Assembly (NCBI RefSeq): GCF_025370935.1
Contig: NC_133474.1
Span: forward strand, 13,079,795-13,143,794
Length of the DNA stretch: 64,000 bases
From: Choristoneura fumiferana
Taxonomy: Eukaryota > Arthropoda > Insecta > Lepidoptera > Tortricidae
Reading direction: 5' to 3'
The stretch's first letter is position 1. Each line of letters starts with the position of its first letter. The notes under the pieces were generated by a model, which had not been told where the DNA came from, ran no database searches, and saw only the letters and a list, made by a program, of their open reading frames with translations. Below, piece after piece: positions 22,958 to 34,479 of this stretch. Both the position numbers and the translations under genes were made by a program.

Positions 22958-23077
22958 AAAACCCGATTTAGACCCGCAAGGAAAATCGTGCAAGTTGCAT
23001 TACATTGCGAGGCCCTAAAGCCAACAAGTTTATAGTGGTCAATCGAGCGCTGCAATGCTGGTCTAAACTAGGGTTTA
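22958..23077. mobile_element. Short TIR element H3, copy B
   Basis: Same as 12491-12610; the left flank has about 25 bp (GACAGTCGCGCACGGCAATT region) that copy A lacks. Confidence 0.55.
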
Positions 23078-23221
23078 GCCAGGGCTTGGGATACGTACAC
23101 ACTGCCCCGCGCATCACTCAGTCCCTTCTGATATCTTATTTAATACTTTTGCGCATTAATGGTTGTTGCAATATTTACATCCCGCGGGCTTTAAGGCACG
23201 AGTCGCCTATCAGGTTAAAGC

Positions 23222-23340
23222 TAGAAACACACTGACGCCGGAGGCGGAGCGGTGCTGCGCGGCGCGGAGGCGGTGCCGGTTGTAATATTCGAACTAACGT
23301 GAAACAGGGCACACAGAATACCGCGGCACGCTTATTTCCG
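23222..23340. mobile_element. Half copy of GC-rich family H8, copy B
   Basis: Counterpart of 12755-12875; only the left arm of the fold-back family is present. Confidence 0.6.
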
Positions 23341-24416
23341 CGCGCTTTTATTGCTCGAGTTGATTATTATAAAAGTGGATTTTTGCAGTTTGAACTTCAG
23401 AAAGGATTACATAAATCACTGGCCAGTACCAAAGTCTAGTAAAATGTATGAAAAGGCAAAACACTGCGCGAGTCAAAGTATACTAATTATACTGTGCCCT
23501 TTCCTTTCCGGGTCCATTAAATGAATTATAAAGGCCGAAAAATGCCGACATCGGTTCTGGAAGTAAAACGATAACATTTCTATTCCTTATATTAGTTCTG
23601 TGTTTACCTCCCTTCACCCTCGCTTGAAAATAAATTGCTGCTATTATTGAGAAAAATGGATTTGACAAACAATAAGCCACGATTTGTGAAAACGAAACTA
23701 CTTTTTATTTCCTGCTTGGTAGCGAAATAAGAAAATAAATCCTTTTTCTCATCGCGTAAAAGGCTTACCTATCTGCAAATATAATTGATGGAATATTATA
23801 ATATTAACCTGTGGCTAACTAACTAATCAACCGCATAATCGGAATAATTCCTGAGCACAAAATTTACATTTTAACTCAACACAACGCTTTCATCGAATCG
23901 ATTAAGTATGAATTGGGAACTTAACACATGCACACACACCATTGAATTGCCTCGTATCGTAAATGTACGCAGGTGCACATGACCTCACGATACTTCTTTT
24001 ACTTTAGTAATTTAATAAAAGAGTCAAGAGGTGCCTGGGTCATAGTGAACCCATCTGATCCTCAGTTTGAAAGGCTATAGGCAAACCATTTGGCTACCTC
24101 GGTTTATTTCACGACGACAACGCTCTGTCACCAGCCACCTATAAGTACCACAAATTGCACGTGTTACAATTCTACGTAACGTCACTTTTTTTGTATTAGA
24201 ATGTTAACAATGGAATCCATTTGTAGCACTGTAATTTTTCTGGTACAAAGACCAAGTACTATCTGCAAAATAATGTCCGCTGATTTTCACACACTTCTCA
24301 GTTGAGCACGCGACAAGTTTGATGACCGTTGGAAATCAGCGCTTCGCTATCATATTATTATTTGTCCAACAGCCGGCCTACGTGGAATCCCCATTAGGTA
24401 CAACCGTAGTGTTGCC

Positions 24417-25311
24417 CATCGATAATTAACTATCGATTGTCGATCGATAGCTGTTCGATAGCAAGAGTATCGGCAGGTTACTAAGATTTTTCAACAACGA
24501 AAAAGGTTTTCAGATTGCCACAAGACAGAGGGCCTACTCCGAAGTTCGAAAATCGAAGTTCGTATCGTACCGTCCCTCTCGCGTCGTATTAAATAGTATG
24601 TGTTACAAGGACCGAACGACATGAACATCAATTTTAGAATTTCGTAGTAGCGTGCCAGGATATGATCCCGCAACTCGTATTATAGCTTGGCTTTAGTTAG
24701 GCGCCAAAGGCGTCATACCAACTTAAGCACCGGGAATCCGACAAGCCAGCTGAAAATCGTGATGTTTTTTAAATAACAGATTTAGTTGAGCAAACGTATT
24801 GCTAATAAAAACAAATAATATCGACATTATTGATTGTTTTGGACTATCGATAGTTAGCTCATTTTTGATAACTATCGATAAACCAAAACAATCAATACTA
24901 TAATAGCATTTACATTTCGCAATAAATAAATAAAAAAACGATTGTTCTGTAAGTAGGTCGCAATGGGCTCTTTTACATGTCATTTCTTTTTAAACTACAT
25001 TGTTTTTGGAAAGACCTACATTGCCAGCCAACTAGAAAGCACCACAAAAAAACTCTTCAGAAAGTAACTAAACAAATTTTATATTACAATTCTCAAGCAA
25101 AACAAAGTTGATTAAATAAATTCATAAAAATGACATGGGCATGTAATGACTGGTATAGAATTGGAACGACTTACGCGATCGATAGCTTTTACCTATTTAC
25201 GAGTAGTAAATAATATCCCTATTGATAACCTACAGATTGCCTAGTACCTAGTGGCTTATCGATAGTAACTTGTTGTAGATGAAAACTATCGACTGTGAAA
25301 CTATCGATAGT
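24417..25311. promoter_or_regulatory. Cluster of TATCGATA palindromes, copy B
   Basis: Counterpart of 13949-14827. All four exact TATCGATA sites are kept, including the two in the arms of the hairpin at 24829-24896. Confidence 0.45.
24829..24896. repeat. Hairpin H5, copy B
   Basis: Same arms and loop as 14345-14412. Confidence 0.75.
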
Positions 25312-25707
25312 GTAGCAACTCTACAATCGTGTCTTGTATATAGCGGAATAAGAGCGACAGGTTGTGACCACCGTGCAGAATGCGTTGATAATCGGAGACC
25401 TGTCGCACGGCCTCGTCATCTCGCTTCCGATTCCAGCCACCGTGACGATCACGACTATTAACGACGTTCGGTCCATGTGGAATGCTGGTTTTGATTGATT
25501 TAACACAATCATGATCATTCCAGATGTTTTTTCTAGGATTAAAGATAATGACTATGTTCCATCTAGTTTTTTGCTGAAATAAAGTTCTATTCTATATCAA
25601 AATAATTGCTGGCGTCTAGCAGTCGCGGGGATTGGACATTATTGTTGTCTTTGGATGAAGTACCTTGCACGTAAAAAAATAAGGAAATCAGATGAGAATC
25701 AAGTAGG

Positions 25708-25843
25708 TACAGTCGGGTTCTTAAGCTTCTGAGCAAAAATTCGATCAAAAATATCTGAACACGCTTCTACGCCGTTAACAATAGAATCGTGTTCAGATAT
25801 TTTTGATCGAATTTTTGCTCAGACGTTTAAGAACTCAACTGTA
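25708..25843. mobile_element. Fold-back MITE H6, copy B
   Basis: More complete than copy A: it starts TACAGT and ends ACTGTA, which suggests TA-flanked CAGT ends. Confidence 0.8.
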
Positions 25844-26048
25844 CAGCGCCTCGCCGGCGTCTAAAAATATTTGTACATAAACATGACAGACCTCTTATAC
25901 GAAATTTATCATATTTAAAATTGATAGTGAGGCTTAACCTTAACTCTCCAGTTTCCAATTTTTTAAAACTTGAATACATCTGAAAAATAATAATAGCACT
26001 CGTAGTGTTAATTAAGCCCAAAACTTCTACAGACGTAGTAATGTTTTG

Positions 26049-26173
26049 CCATCGTATTTTGTCGGAAAAAATCGTTTTTGTCTTGCTTTCTCAACTAGCT
26101 TACTGAAGTTTACTGGAGCCAAGTCAATTGAGAAAGCAAGATAAATACGAAGTTATCCGACAAAATACGATGG
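26049..26173. mobile_element. Fold-back MITE H7, copy B
   Basis: Counterpart of 15552-15690, about 14 bp shorter between the outer and inner stems. Confidence 0.8.
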
Positions 26174-26477
26174 AATATCAAATCATTTTCATGTTATTCA
26201 ATCTGTATCTCCTTCATAAAAAGTTACAAACCCATAATTTATAACAATCAGTATATGCATGTTTTGTCTGTGTATGGTACTTAAGTGACAGATAAAGACA
26301 AATGAATGTTTTGTTATTACCCAAGTTTGCTCAACGAAATCCAGGATTATAAGTAGTTTAAAAAAAAACGATTTTCGTATGCGCTGGACGGGACCCGAAA
26401 CATCTCTTGGCTATACGTGCCAGGTGTTCTACTTATTTTACCACAGCAACTACAACGATAGGTATGTATTAGTCGGA

Positions 26478-26565
26478 GTCCCGGTGGTTCACATGGTAGA
26501 AAACTTGGCGCGTATAGCCAGCAGATGCGTCTTCGAATTCCGTCAGGCACACGGTTTTATTTATA
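26478..26565 (+). mobile_element. tRNA-like SINE head, copy B
   Basis: Counterpart of 15996-16080 with the same A-box-like and B-box-like words. Confidence 0.5.
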
Positions 26566-26901
26566 TAACAAATAATTAGGCTACGTCTTCACAAGCGTGA
26601 TTGCACTGGTCAAACGCAACCAACGCTAGTCTATAACCATAAGGACGGACACCTATCGATGAGAGTTATTTTTTCCTTTTGATATATGGAACCCTACATA
26701 TGAATAAACATACAATAAGTTTGTTAGTCTACTGAGCATGAGATTTCTCTGATATGCGAACTATGTTTAGGCGAGATTAGAAATGATAATATTATATTCT
26801 TATCGTCCGTTATAACTACATTTCTTACAAAAATATTTTTTATGCGATTTGTTGATATTAATTTGTTCTCTTTTATAATTTCGACGTATTGCGGAATGTA
26901 C

Positions 26902-27111
26902 TTAAGCGGAGCGGTGCGGCGCGGCGCGGAGGCGGTACCGGTTGTAATATTCGAGCTAAAGTGAAAGAGGCCACACAGAATACCGCACCTTGCTTATTTT
27001 TGGCGCGGTAATCTGTGTGGCCTCTTTCATGTTAGCTCGAATATTACAACCGGTACCGCTTCCACGCCGTGCCGCACCTCCCCGCCACCGCTTTCTGTGT
27101 GTTTCAAGCTT
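26902..27111. mobile_element. GC-rich fold-back element H8, copy B, left tip deleted
   Basis: The 25 bp with AAGAAACACACTGAC at the left tip of copy A are missing; the rest of the fold-back is intact. Confidence 0.78.
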
Positions 27112-28958
27112 TAAAGTTTGTTGAGGTCAGACAGGGATGTAAAGCGAAAGTTTAAATTGAAATACTTTACTTCCACCGAATTACTCTCGTTTCTCCTTAA
27201 CTTTATATACCTTGTAAAATACAAAAAGTCATTCCGAGTATTTTGATCGAAATCATACTAATGCTCTAGTTACACAAAATCCAAACAGAATGGCTAAACA
27301 AAACGGCTTCTGAGGTAACTGCTAAACGCGTGCTTCTCGAAATCGTGAAATAATTGTTAGTTCCGTAAATCTTATTGGTACATCAGAAAACTAAAAATCG
27401 TGGTCCAGTTGGGCATTATCGTGCGTTATCAAAACAAATCGAGAGCAGTTGTTTAATTAAAACATTTCTGGGTAGAGCGGCCGTGGTGGGTGGCCGCTCG
27501 AGGCGAGCGCGCCTTCGCTAGCACCCTGTGTCCGATCCATAAGGAATCTAATGATTACCCCTCATGTACTTTGTTCCTTTTTTATGATTATCGTGATCAA
27601 ACATTATTTCTCACTCGTTCCCCATTTTGAAAGTTTAATCTTCTTATGTTTTGATAGTTTTAAGCTCATATCATATTTTAGAAACGTGTATTTTAACGGG
27701 TAGCAAGTGCCGACAGCTTGGGTGATAAGGGACACCCGTACCGTTCGCTTTTCCCTACCTTTTTTTCGAGGGCAAACAAATTATATTTGGGATGATAGAA
27801 TCCTGACCCGAATTTGTAAGGAGTAACGTAGTTTTGGCGTGAATAAGTTTGACTTAGTTGTGTTATTTCGAGCATCTTGCTCAGTTAAACAGCGACGAAA
27901 CAATTTGGTGCAAAAACCGACGAAGTAGCGTGTCGTCGGAGGTACTCAAGGGAACCTCGTCAAAGCACCTTTGTCTGAAAAGCGTGCTCTATTGGCGAAT
28001 TAATTCCGTGCTCGCCTCAGCCGCCATCGCTCCTCTTTGTGCCACCAATCGTCAAACGCTTTGAAGTTGTTTTCGGAACGCTCATTATTCATGTTTATCG
28101 GGGAAAGTACTAGCGTTGATTTTGTGTGGCAAACGTTAACGGCTTCATAAAACTGATCATTCATATTATTGATCACATGTTTTACTAGATACATAATAGA
28201 TCCTTTGTTTATCTTGCTCTAGAGAAGCAATAAAGCGGAACAGGTGCGCCTCGGAGGGGGAAGGAGGGGCATTTTAATCAGATGAGATCGACGGCACAAT
28301 GCAATAGAAGGATGATCAACCAATCCCTAGAGCTATCAATTACAACAACGTGGGCTTGCTTGCGCAGTCTATTTTGTTATTAGTCTATTTTTTTATCGGC
28401 GTGAATGCTAAATAAAACTGATCATTGATCATCAGTCTCAGGTGCGCAATAAATCATTCAACCCAAATTACTTGAGACATAGAGACCCGATAAACTATAT
28501 TACGGACCCTCGATGTTTTTGTGAAGGTGACAAATTTTGCTTGTCATTTCCGTAACTGTAAAATGAAGGCAGTACTTAAGGTTTGAACTGTGCATGAGTA
28601 TAAGCATTTCGATCGGTCCGATCGTTGGTGTAGCTTCACTCAGAGCCACCCGTGGCATACCGAGGCGAGTGAGGCGGCTCACGATATTGCCGCGGTCACT
28701 CACTTCACACTTCGCTTATTACTTAGCCATTCTATTTCGTTTTGTTTTGATGGAATCAATTTTGTAACTGTAAAAGGTCAGATATTGTATTTTATGCTTA
28801 CGATTTATTAATATACTTGCCTACTTATGAGAAATTGGTTTTTAGAGCTTACAAAGCAGTACCTAATAGTAGGTATATTTTATTATAAGAGGTATTAAAA
28901 ACCACTTCGTCGTGTTGTTGAGATGGTTCATAGAAAATTACACAACCACGCGGGAAAA

Positions 28959-29165
28959 TTAACCCTTAATAATTAAGGTAGAGGCGATTTAGCGACCACG
29001 TGCATTGATTTGGAAATTCAACTTTATTTTTTTAGTAATAAGCACCAGTATTCATTGTAATTATTGAGAATACTACTAGCTTTAAAAATATCCTTTGCCA
29101 GGTATGTATTCGATAGCTGCTTTTGATAATGTAGTAGTATGCTCCAATAAGTTATTAAGGGTTAA
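28959..29165. mobile_element. MITE H10, copy B
   Basis: Counterpart of 18514-18720 with the same TTAACCCTTAATAA ends. Confidence 0.6.
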
Positions 29166-29327
29166 AAACATTGAATGTCAAATGGCGCTACCGACATTTA
29201 GCAAAAAAAAAGCGAAATGTTTTACTGCAAGAAACGGTCACACACATTAATAGTATAAATTTTAAATGGATTCGTCACATGGTTGCGAGGTTTTAGTTAA
29301 AATCTTAGGCACCGGAAAGTGATAGGT

Positions 29328-29575
29328 GGGCCAATTAATTATTTTACCGGCACTTTGGGCGTCTCCTGCGTTATCAAAATTGTCTCTGGCGTTACCAAAA
29401 ATCGTACTTCCAAGAAGATATTTCAAGGTTTAATAGGTTGAACTTACGTAGGATGGCATGTTTTCATGTACACCATCTATTAAATTACAGAAAAAACATG
29501 TTTACTTACAAAAATCTGCAATTGTTTGAAAAATGACGCGGACAGATTAGTGTCGGTAAAAAAGTTTATTGGCCC
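29328..29575. mobile_element. GGGCCAAT-TIR MITE, complete (copy B)
   Basis: GGGCCAATTAATTATTTTACC at the left pairs imperfectly with GGTAAAAAAGTTTATTGGCCC at the right; 248 bp. It matches 46820-47073 throughout. The flanks do not show a clear target duplication here. Confidence 0.8.
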
Positions 29576-30393
29576 AGCCCAGGTACATTTTTTTACAATG
29601 TGTACTTATGTGTATTATAATTATTTATTTTCTAGCGGCTTTGTCTGTAGCAAACAAGAGACGCTCTACTAAATCGATAATTGAATACGATTGCCAGTGT
29701 GGCGACAGTCTAGTGTTGAGTGCTGTGCCAATGGCTGGAATTGCAATTGGCACATCCGCACAAGGGTCAGCGGCAGCTAGAGCAAAAGAATATCGGTGAA
29801 TGAATCTTAAGTCATATCTGACAACCATCACTATATATTGATTTGTGAGAATGCCAGCACTTACACGATAAGATCTCTTCTACTTGCTACAAATAAATAT
29901 TGACAGAGTGAACAGTCAAATATTTAAAAACAGCGAACACAAACCATGTTCATCTAACCAAAGCCACGTCACCTGCGATGGCGAATGAGCGGACTGATTG
30001 ATCGGCACAACATGGAAAATTGGAGTATAATATGTCGCAGACTGGTTACGGTCCGTCTGCTTGTTTGTTAAATTCACTCAATGAATGGCGCTGGGCGCGT
30101 CGGTCGCACAACAATCGGCGCGCATTCCCCTCATTGTGTCCACTCGCCACAATTACGTACGCACTTCCTACGAATGACCCCAGCCAGTATGATCACCACA
30201 TCTGCGTTGCGCGCATTCGTTTTATTAGTTTAGCATTATGAGGATGCGTGTATAAAAACAAACTGTTTTAATTTACTCTCGTCAAGCCAAGACGCGTGAG
30301 AGTGAAAAAAACTTATGAAGAGCACAATTCATTAAGTGTCTGGATATTGTGGAGTACACTGTTTTAGACTATCGTGGTCATTACTTAATTTTT

Positions 30394-30489
30394 TGATTTA
30401 AATTCGGGTTTTGTTCCGCGTACCTTGATTTTAGAGAAGTTCGATATTTCGGCACAGTTGCACGCGGAACAAAACCCGAATTTAAATCA
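30394..30489. repeat. Hairpin H9, copy B
   Basis: Same 27-bp stem as 19753-19848. Confidence 0.8.
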
Positions 30490-31344
30490 CAAAAATATCG
30501 TGGAGTAAGTACAAGTGAATAATAAGATGATGGAATGTTAGGTATACATTGAAACGAGAATTTGTGTATTAAATACACACGCTTACCTCCCCTGAGGGAT
30601 GATTTCGTGCTCCAAAATTCAAGCCGTCATTAGGTTTACTTTGCCGTATAACAAATTAACTTGATGAATTACGTCTGCAAGGGATCCTGCAAGCATGGCT
30701 TACCTAAGGCTTCGGAGTCGTGACTTTAATGAAATTTGCACCCTCTCTGAGTTGTTTATAAGTAGATGAAATTTATGCTTGTGCTAATTTTTGTACTAGT
30801 CCATTCCATTTAATAGGATTTTAAGGGTTGAGATATATTTCAATTACGTTTGAAATTGAATAAAAATTTTATTAATGAAAGAAAAAAAATACGTGTTTAA
30901 ACTTACGTGTTTTAGCTGAGATCGGATTCCATAAAAATCTATTACTTTAGAACGCATTAATTTTCTTGTATCAACCCTGTATAACGTTCACTGGCTATAT
31001 TTCGACTCACATGAGACATGCTCACATGACGCAGACGCAGAGAGCTAACCATGGGAATAGAGAGACGCAAAGAAAAGAAACGATATTGTTTAGAATGTAA
31101 AGTTAAACTGTAAGTTGTATTAACGCGAAAAAAACATAACTTAAGACTGATTATAAAATTTGGGACGGGTTAAGCATTCATAAGTCTTACCGAAAGTAAC
31201 AATTCGCAGATGCCTCTTTGGCGTAGATTAATGGAAAGGAAACCGACCCTTTCTGAAGGAGACAAGATAGAAGTCTCGCAAATTGAATAGGACACTGTTT
31301 CAGACGACACCTTTTCTGATATATGCTCGGTAATATTTAATATT

Positions 31345-32139
31345 TCAATAGAAAGGAGCGTTATTTGTTCGGTATCGGCTGTATTGATCTCGGTCGATCG
31401 TGAGTGCTCACACCTCGGCCCTATAATTAGTTCTAACGCACTGTAAACAGCACGCAGGCTGAGTGTCGAGTGCCGCGGTGCCTGCCCATTTATAAGGCTT
31501 TCACTATGATTGTGATTTGATTGCGGTCATTTGCTCGTCTTCCTAAACGGCGAAGCGGCCGCGATGCGTTTACACGCTCAACCGACGTGAGATCACGCTT
31601 GTATCGTGTAATAAATTACCTCTGCCTGTATTTGATTTTCTGTGGTACTGTTGAATGTAACATAAGTTTCTTGTGGTTTATGACGTTAGTTTTTGCATCA
31701 TACTTTACATGTAATACATATAGTTAGAAGCTTACGGTTTAACAACGTCGTTTCTTTAATGATGTTTCAAGTAACTAACTGTCATTATAACAATGACAAT
31801 TTTTTTTTTTATTTCATAAGAAGCCAATGGCGTTTTTCTTTCTGACATGATAATATTTCAAATTCAACGTGCAACATGTAAAGCTGTTTAGTGAGATTGA
31901 ATGAACGAAAAGTTACGAGGAATAACATTTTAAACACATCATTTCCCAGCATGGAAACCAAACAACGATCAATTAATGAAGCAATACGTCTCCGTCATTC
32001 GCACCGCGGTACGTCTTAGCGGAGCCATCAATACCGTGTCATGTTCGTGTTAGATGTTAGAGGCTTCGTACAGGTACAACACACTGGCCTATTATACCTT
32101 CGACCGCTCGCACGACCTCGCATCTTCAAATATCAAGTC
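31345..32139. other. Non-repetitive intron segment
   Basis: No repeat ends or coding exon recognised. A GC-richer patch at 31430-31600 contains CCCATTTATAAGGC, which could be a TATA-type element, but no gene follows it that I can identify. Confidence 0.3.
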
Positions 32140-33164
32140 CATATCGTCGCTCGGCAGGCAAAAGTACTAAAGCGACACTTTGGGCTAAAATGAGTTATGC
32201 ATATCATCAGAATCAGCGAATTTTTCTGCATCAAACTGTCTAGGTTTCAAAGTGATTGGAGCAAAATTTAACTTTTTTTTGGCGCTTTAGTCTTTCAAAA
32301 AACGCTTAAATTTGGGAAGCAAATCACTTAATGCAGCATCACTTTCATTATTTTCATTTTAGTACTGTTACCTTTTTGCCATTTTTCGATTTACTGTCGT
32401 TCAGTCTTTTGCCATTTTTCTAGTTTGCAAATGTTGGACGTTTAGTATTTTGTGCAAAAAGAAAGAAAATACCTTTGTCACTTTAGTAATTATGCCCTCC
32501 CCGAGTTGAAGTTTTATACACCTTTAGTCATTTGGTTGTATTGATAAGAATTCATTTATAAGAATTTAGCTATTTGTTCTTAAAAACTAAAACATACGTT
32601 TGGCATTTTAGCCATTTTAACATATACAAAAGCATACATTCAAATAGGATTAGCAAAAACACTTCACGAAATATTATAGATTTGGTGAAATTAGTCATTA
32701 CTCTTGACATTTATCGTGTATTAAAAAAGCGTTTAGTATATACACGTAGTAAAATATCATTGCAATTCGATGTTTGGTATATAGAAACATCATATTTTCT
32801 TAAGATTTATAACTTTATTTATAAATTATAATGATTATTATTCCTTAAAACTTAAAGTTCTTTTTATGTTGCCAAAGGATAAAAGAAAATAGTATGTATG
32901 TATGTAAACTCTTAATTGTACAAAAGAAAAGAAACACAACACAATTGACAAACTTTGAGATACTTGTACAAAGGCGGACTTATCCCTTTAAGGGATCTCT
33001 ACCAGGCAACCTCAATAGTAAATCTATTTCAAAATTTTGTAATTATAATTTGATCGCTACGGTTCTGTTTGCATCGAATAAAGATGATGTTCGGCCCTAA
33101 GTATTTGAAATTTAGAGTAAGAAGTTTTAATTTGTTTTTATTAATATTACATAAATAGCTTAAG

Positions 33165-34275
33165 TTAATCCAGAAGGCCCCCTCGAGTTGTCACTGGCGC
33201 AAAGGTAGCCATCAAACTGGCCGCATTACCACGTTGAATGGCGATAGACAATCTTTGCACCAGGGTACGAATCCGCGCGGGCGTGAGCGTGAGACCCCCT
33301 TTCCGTAATTCGACGTCCCACTTCCCGAATGTAAACAATAGCCTCAAACGCAAGAGGAACAAAATAATAGTTACTCAGTGCCGAATAATTCTCCCGTTTT
33401 TTGACCGCAAAATCCACCGCGGATTGCCGCGGACTATTCAGCTGAGGTGCGAGGCGGCGAAAGTACTGACGCACGTAACGTCCGACAGCAAACACTTCCC
33501 GTTCTGCCATGGCACTAAAGTTAAGCCATCTGGCCTTTTGCTGTCGGTTCGACAGAGGACCGGAGGCTCCAGAACGCAGAGGATGTTGGCGGATATTAAA
33601 GCCCTCTTCAGTATGTCAAAGAGAGCGTAGTGGCGCGGAAATTTTCCTGAACACCGACAAGAACTCAACGCGTGAAATGGCCAGGGTGCGTACCGGTGGC
33701 TAGGTATAACAACTTTAGATATATTATTGGTCGATATAACTTTCAGTGGGTATAATGAATTATTGGTATAATCTGGAATACGTAATACTATTATAATAAT
33801 AATGTGTTATGCCAAAAAAGTAGGTTAGGTTAGAATTGCGACCCTATCAAGAAACGAAACTGCCTGAAAACTAGGTTAGGTTAGAATTGCAACTCCAACG
33901 ATTTCATAAAGAAAACTAAATTATATCTACACATTATACTACTAAATACTTATAGCATAACATTGTGAAATTATGTGTTATTTGTTATACCGATCATCTT
34001 AAGCCCTGATGGCCATTTGCTTCCACCATGGAGCCGCAGATGCATTTATGAGGCACACAAACATCGCAGCCCAGGCGGAGAGCTACTGCCACCCACAATG
34101 AGTCGTTGTCCAGAAGTATTTCCAAATAAGGAGCAAGCAAAGCCCATAACCACGCTCCCGCTTTGATTTTTGATACCGACTTCGGCCTGGCTAAATCCAC
34201 CCTAGTGGCACACCCACCCACAAGTGCCAGAGCGGCTCTAGCCCCCACGTCATCCCAAACTCGTTATATCAGCGG
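33165..34275 (-). pseudogene. RLE-type non-LTR retrotransposon, C-terminal ORF fragment (minus copy)
   Basis: Reading downward from 34275, the minus strand encodes ...RLGCDVCVPHKCICGSMVEA and NGHQG, a CCHC-type C-x-C-x8-H motif whose last Cys is lost at the break. It then encodes, from 33668, CSGKFPRHYALFDILKRA, ..SKRPDGLTLVPWQNGKCL and L-S-D-V-T, and VQRLSIAIQRGNAASL near 33240. Known: a CCHC motif followed by (K/R)PD-x12-15-D is the restriction-like endonuclease arrangement of R2/NeSL/R4-type non-LTR retrotransposons, which nicks the target for target-primed reverse transcription. It is broken by frameshifts and by a GGTATAACAA-ended insertion (33703-33991), so it is non-functional. The clade assignment is inference. 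Confidence 0.62.
33703..33991. mobile_element. GGTATAACAA-ended MITE inside the minus retroelement copy
   Basis: GGTATAACAAC at the left and TTGTTATACC at the right bracket 289 bp of AT-rich DNA with two TAGGTTAGGTTAGAATTGC words. It separates two halves of one retroelement ORF. Related sequence lies at 36041-36168 and, inverted, at 36787-36820. Confidence 0.55.
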
Positions 34276-34479
34276 AGCCCGAGGCAGCGGCGCTATTAGG
34301 TGTCGAGCCGTCCACCTCGCCAGTGCACCATGCACAAACGGAATGGTAACCCAATGGGGTTTCATGAAAATTTTTAATTTTAAGAGACAAGGCCACTATA
34401 ATAACTCCATGTGCTGATGCGAGGAAGACTGGCAAGCCCACATTCTCCACACGCCGCAAACTGAGACCAAACTTGAACA

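Larger units (their letters stand above)
20873..31344 (+). repeat. 10.5-kb duplicated block, copy B
   Basis: It begins at the first base after the Ns with GGGGCGAGCAACCC, the same word as position 10531, and stays collinear with copy A to TTTAATATT at 31344. After that the copies diverge (TCAATAGAAAGG here, ATAAATGCGAAAG in copy A). Copy B has intact versions of several elements that are truncated in A and truncated versions of others (H1, H8). Confidence 0.93.

Noticed and set aside
10531..31344. CRISPR-like or phage-like repeated block
   Set aside because: Repeats are two long direct copies with eukaryotic MITEs, not short regularly spaced repeats.
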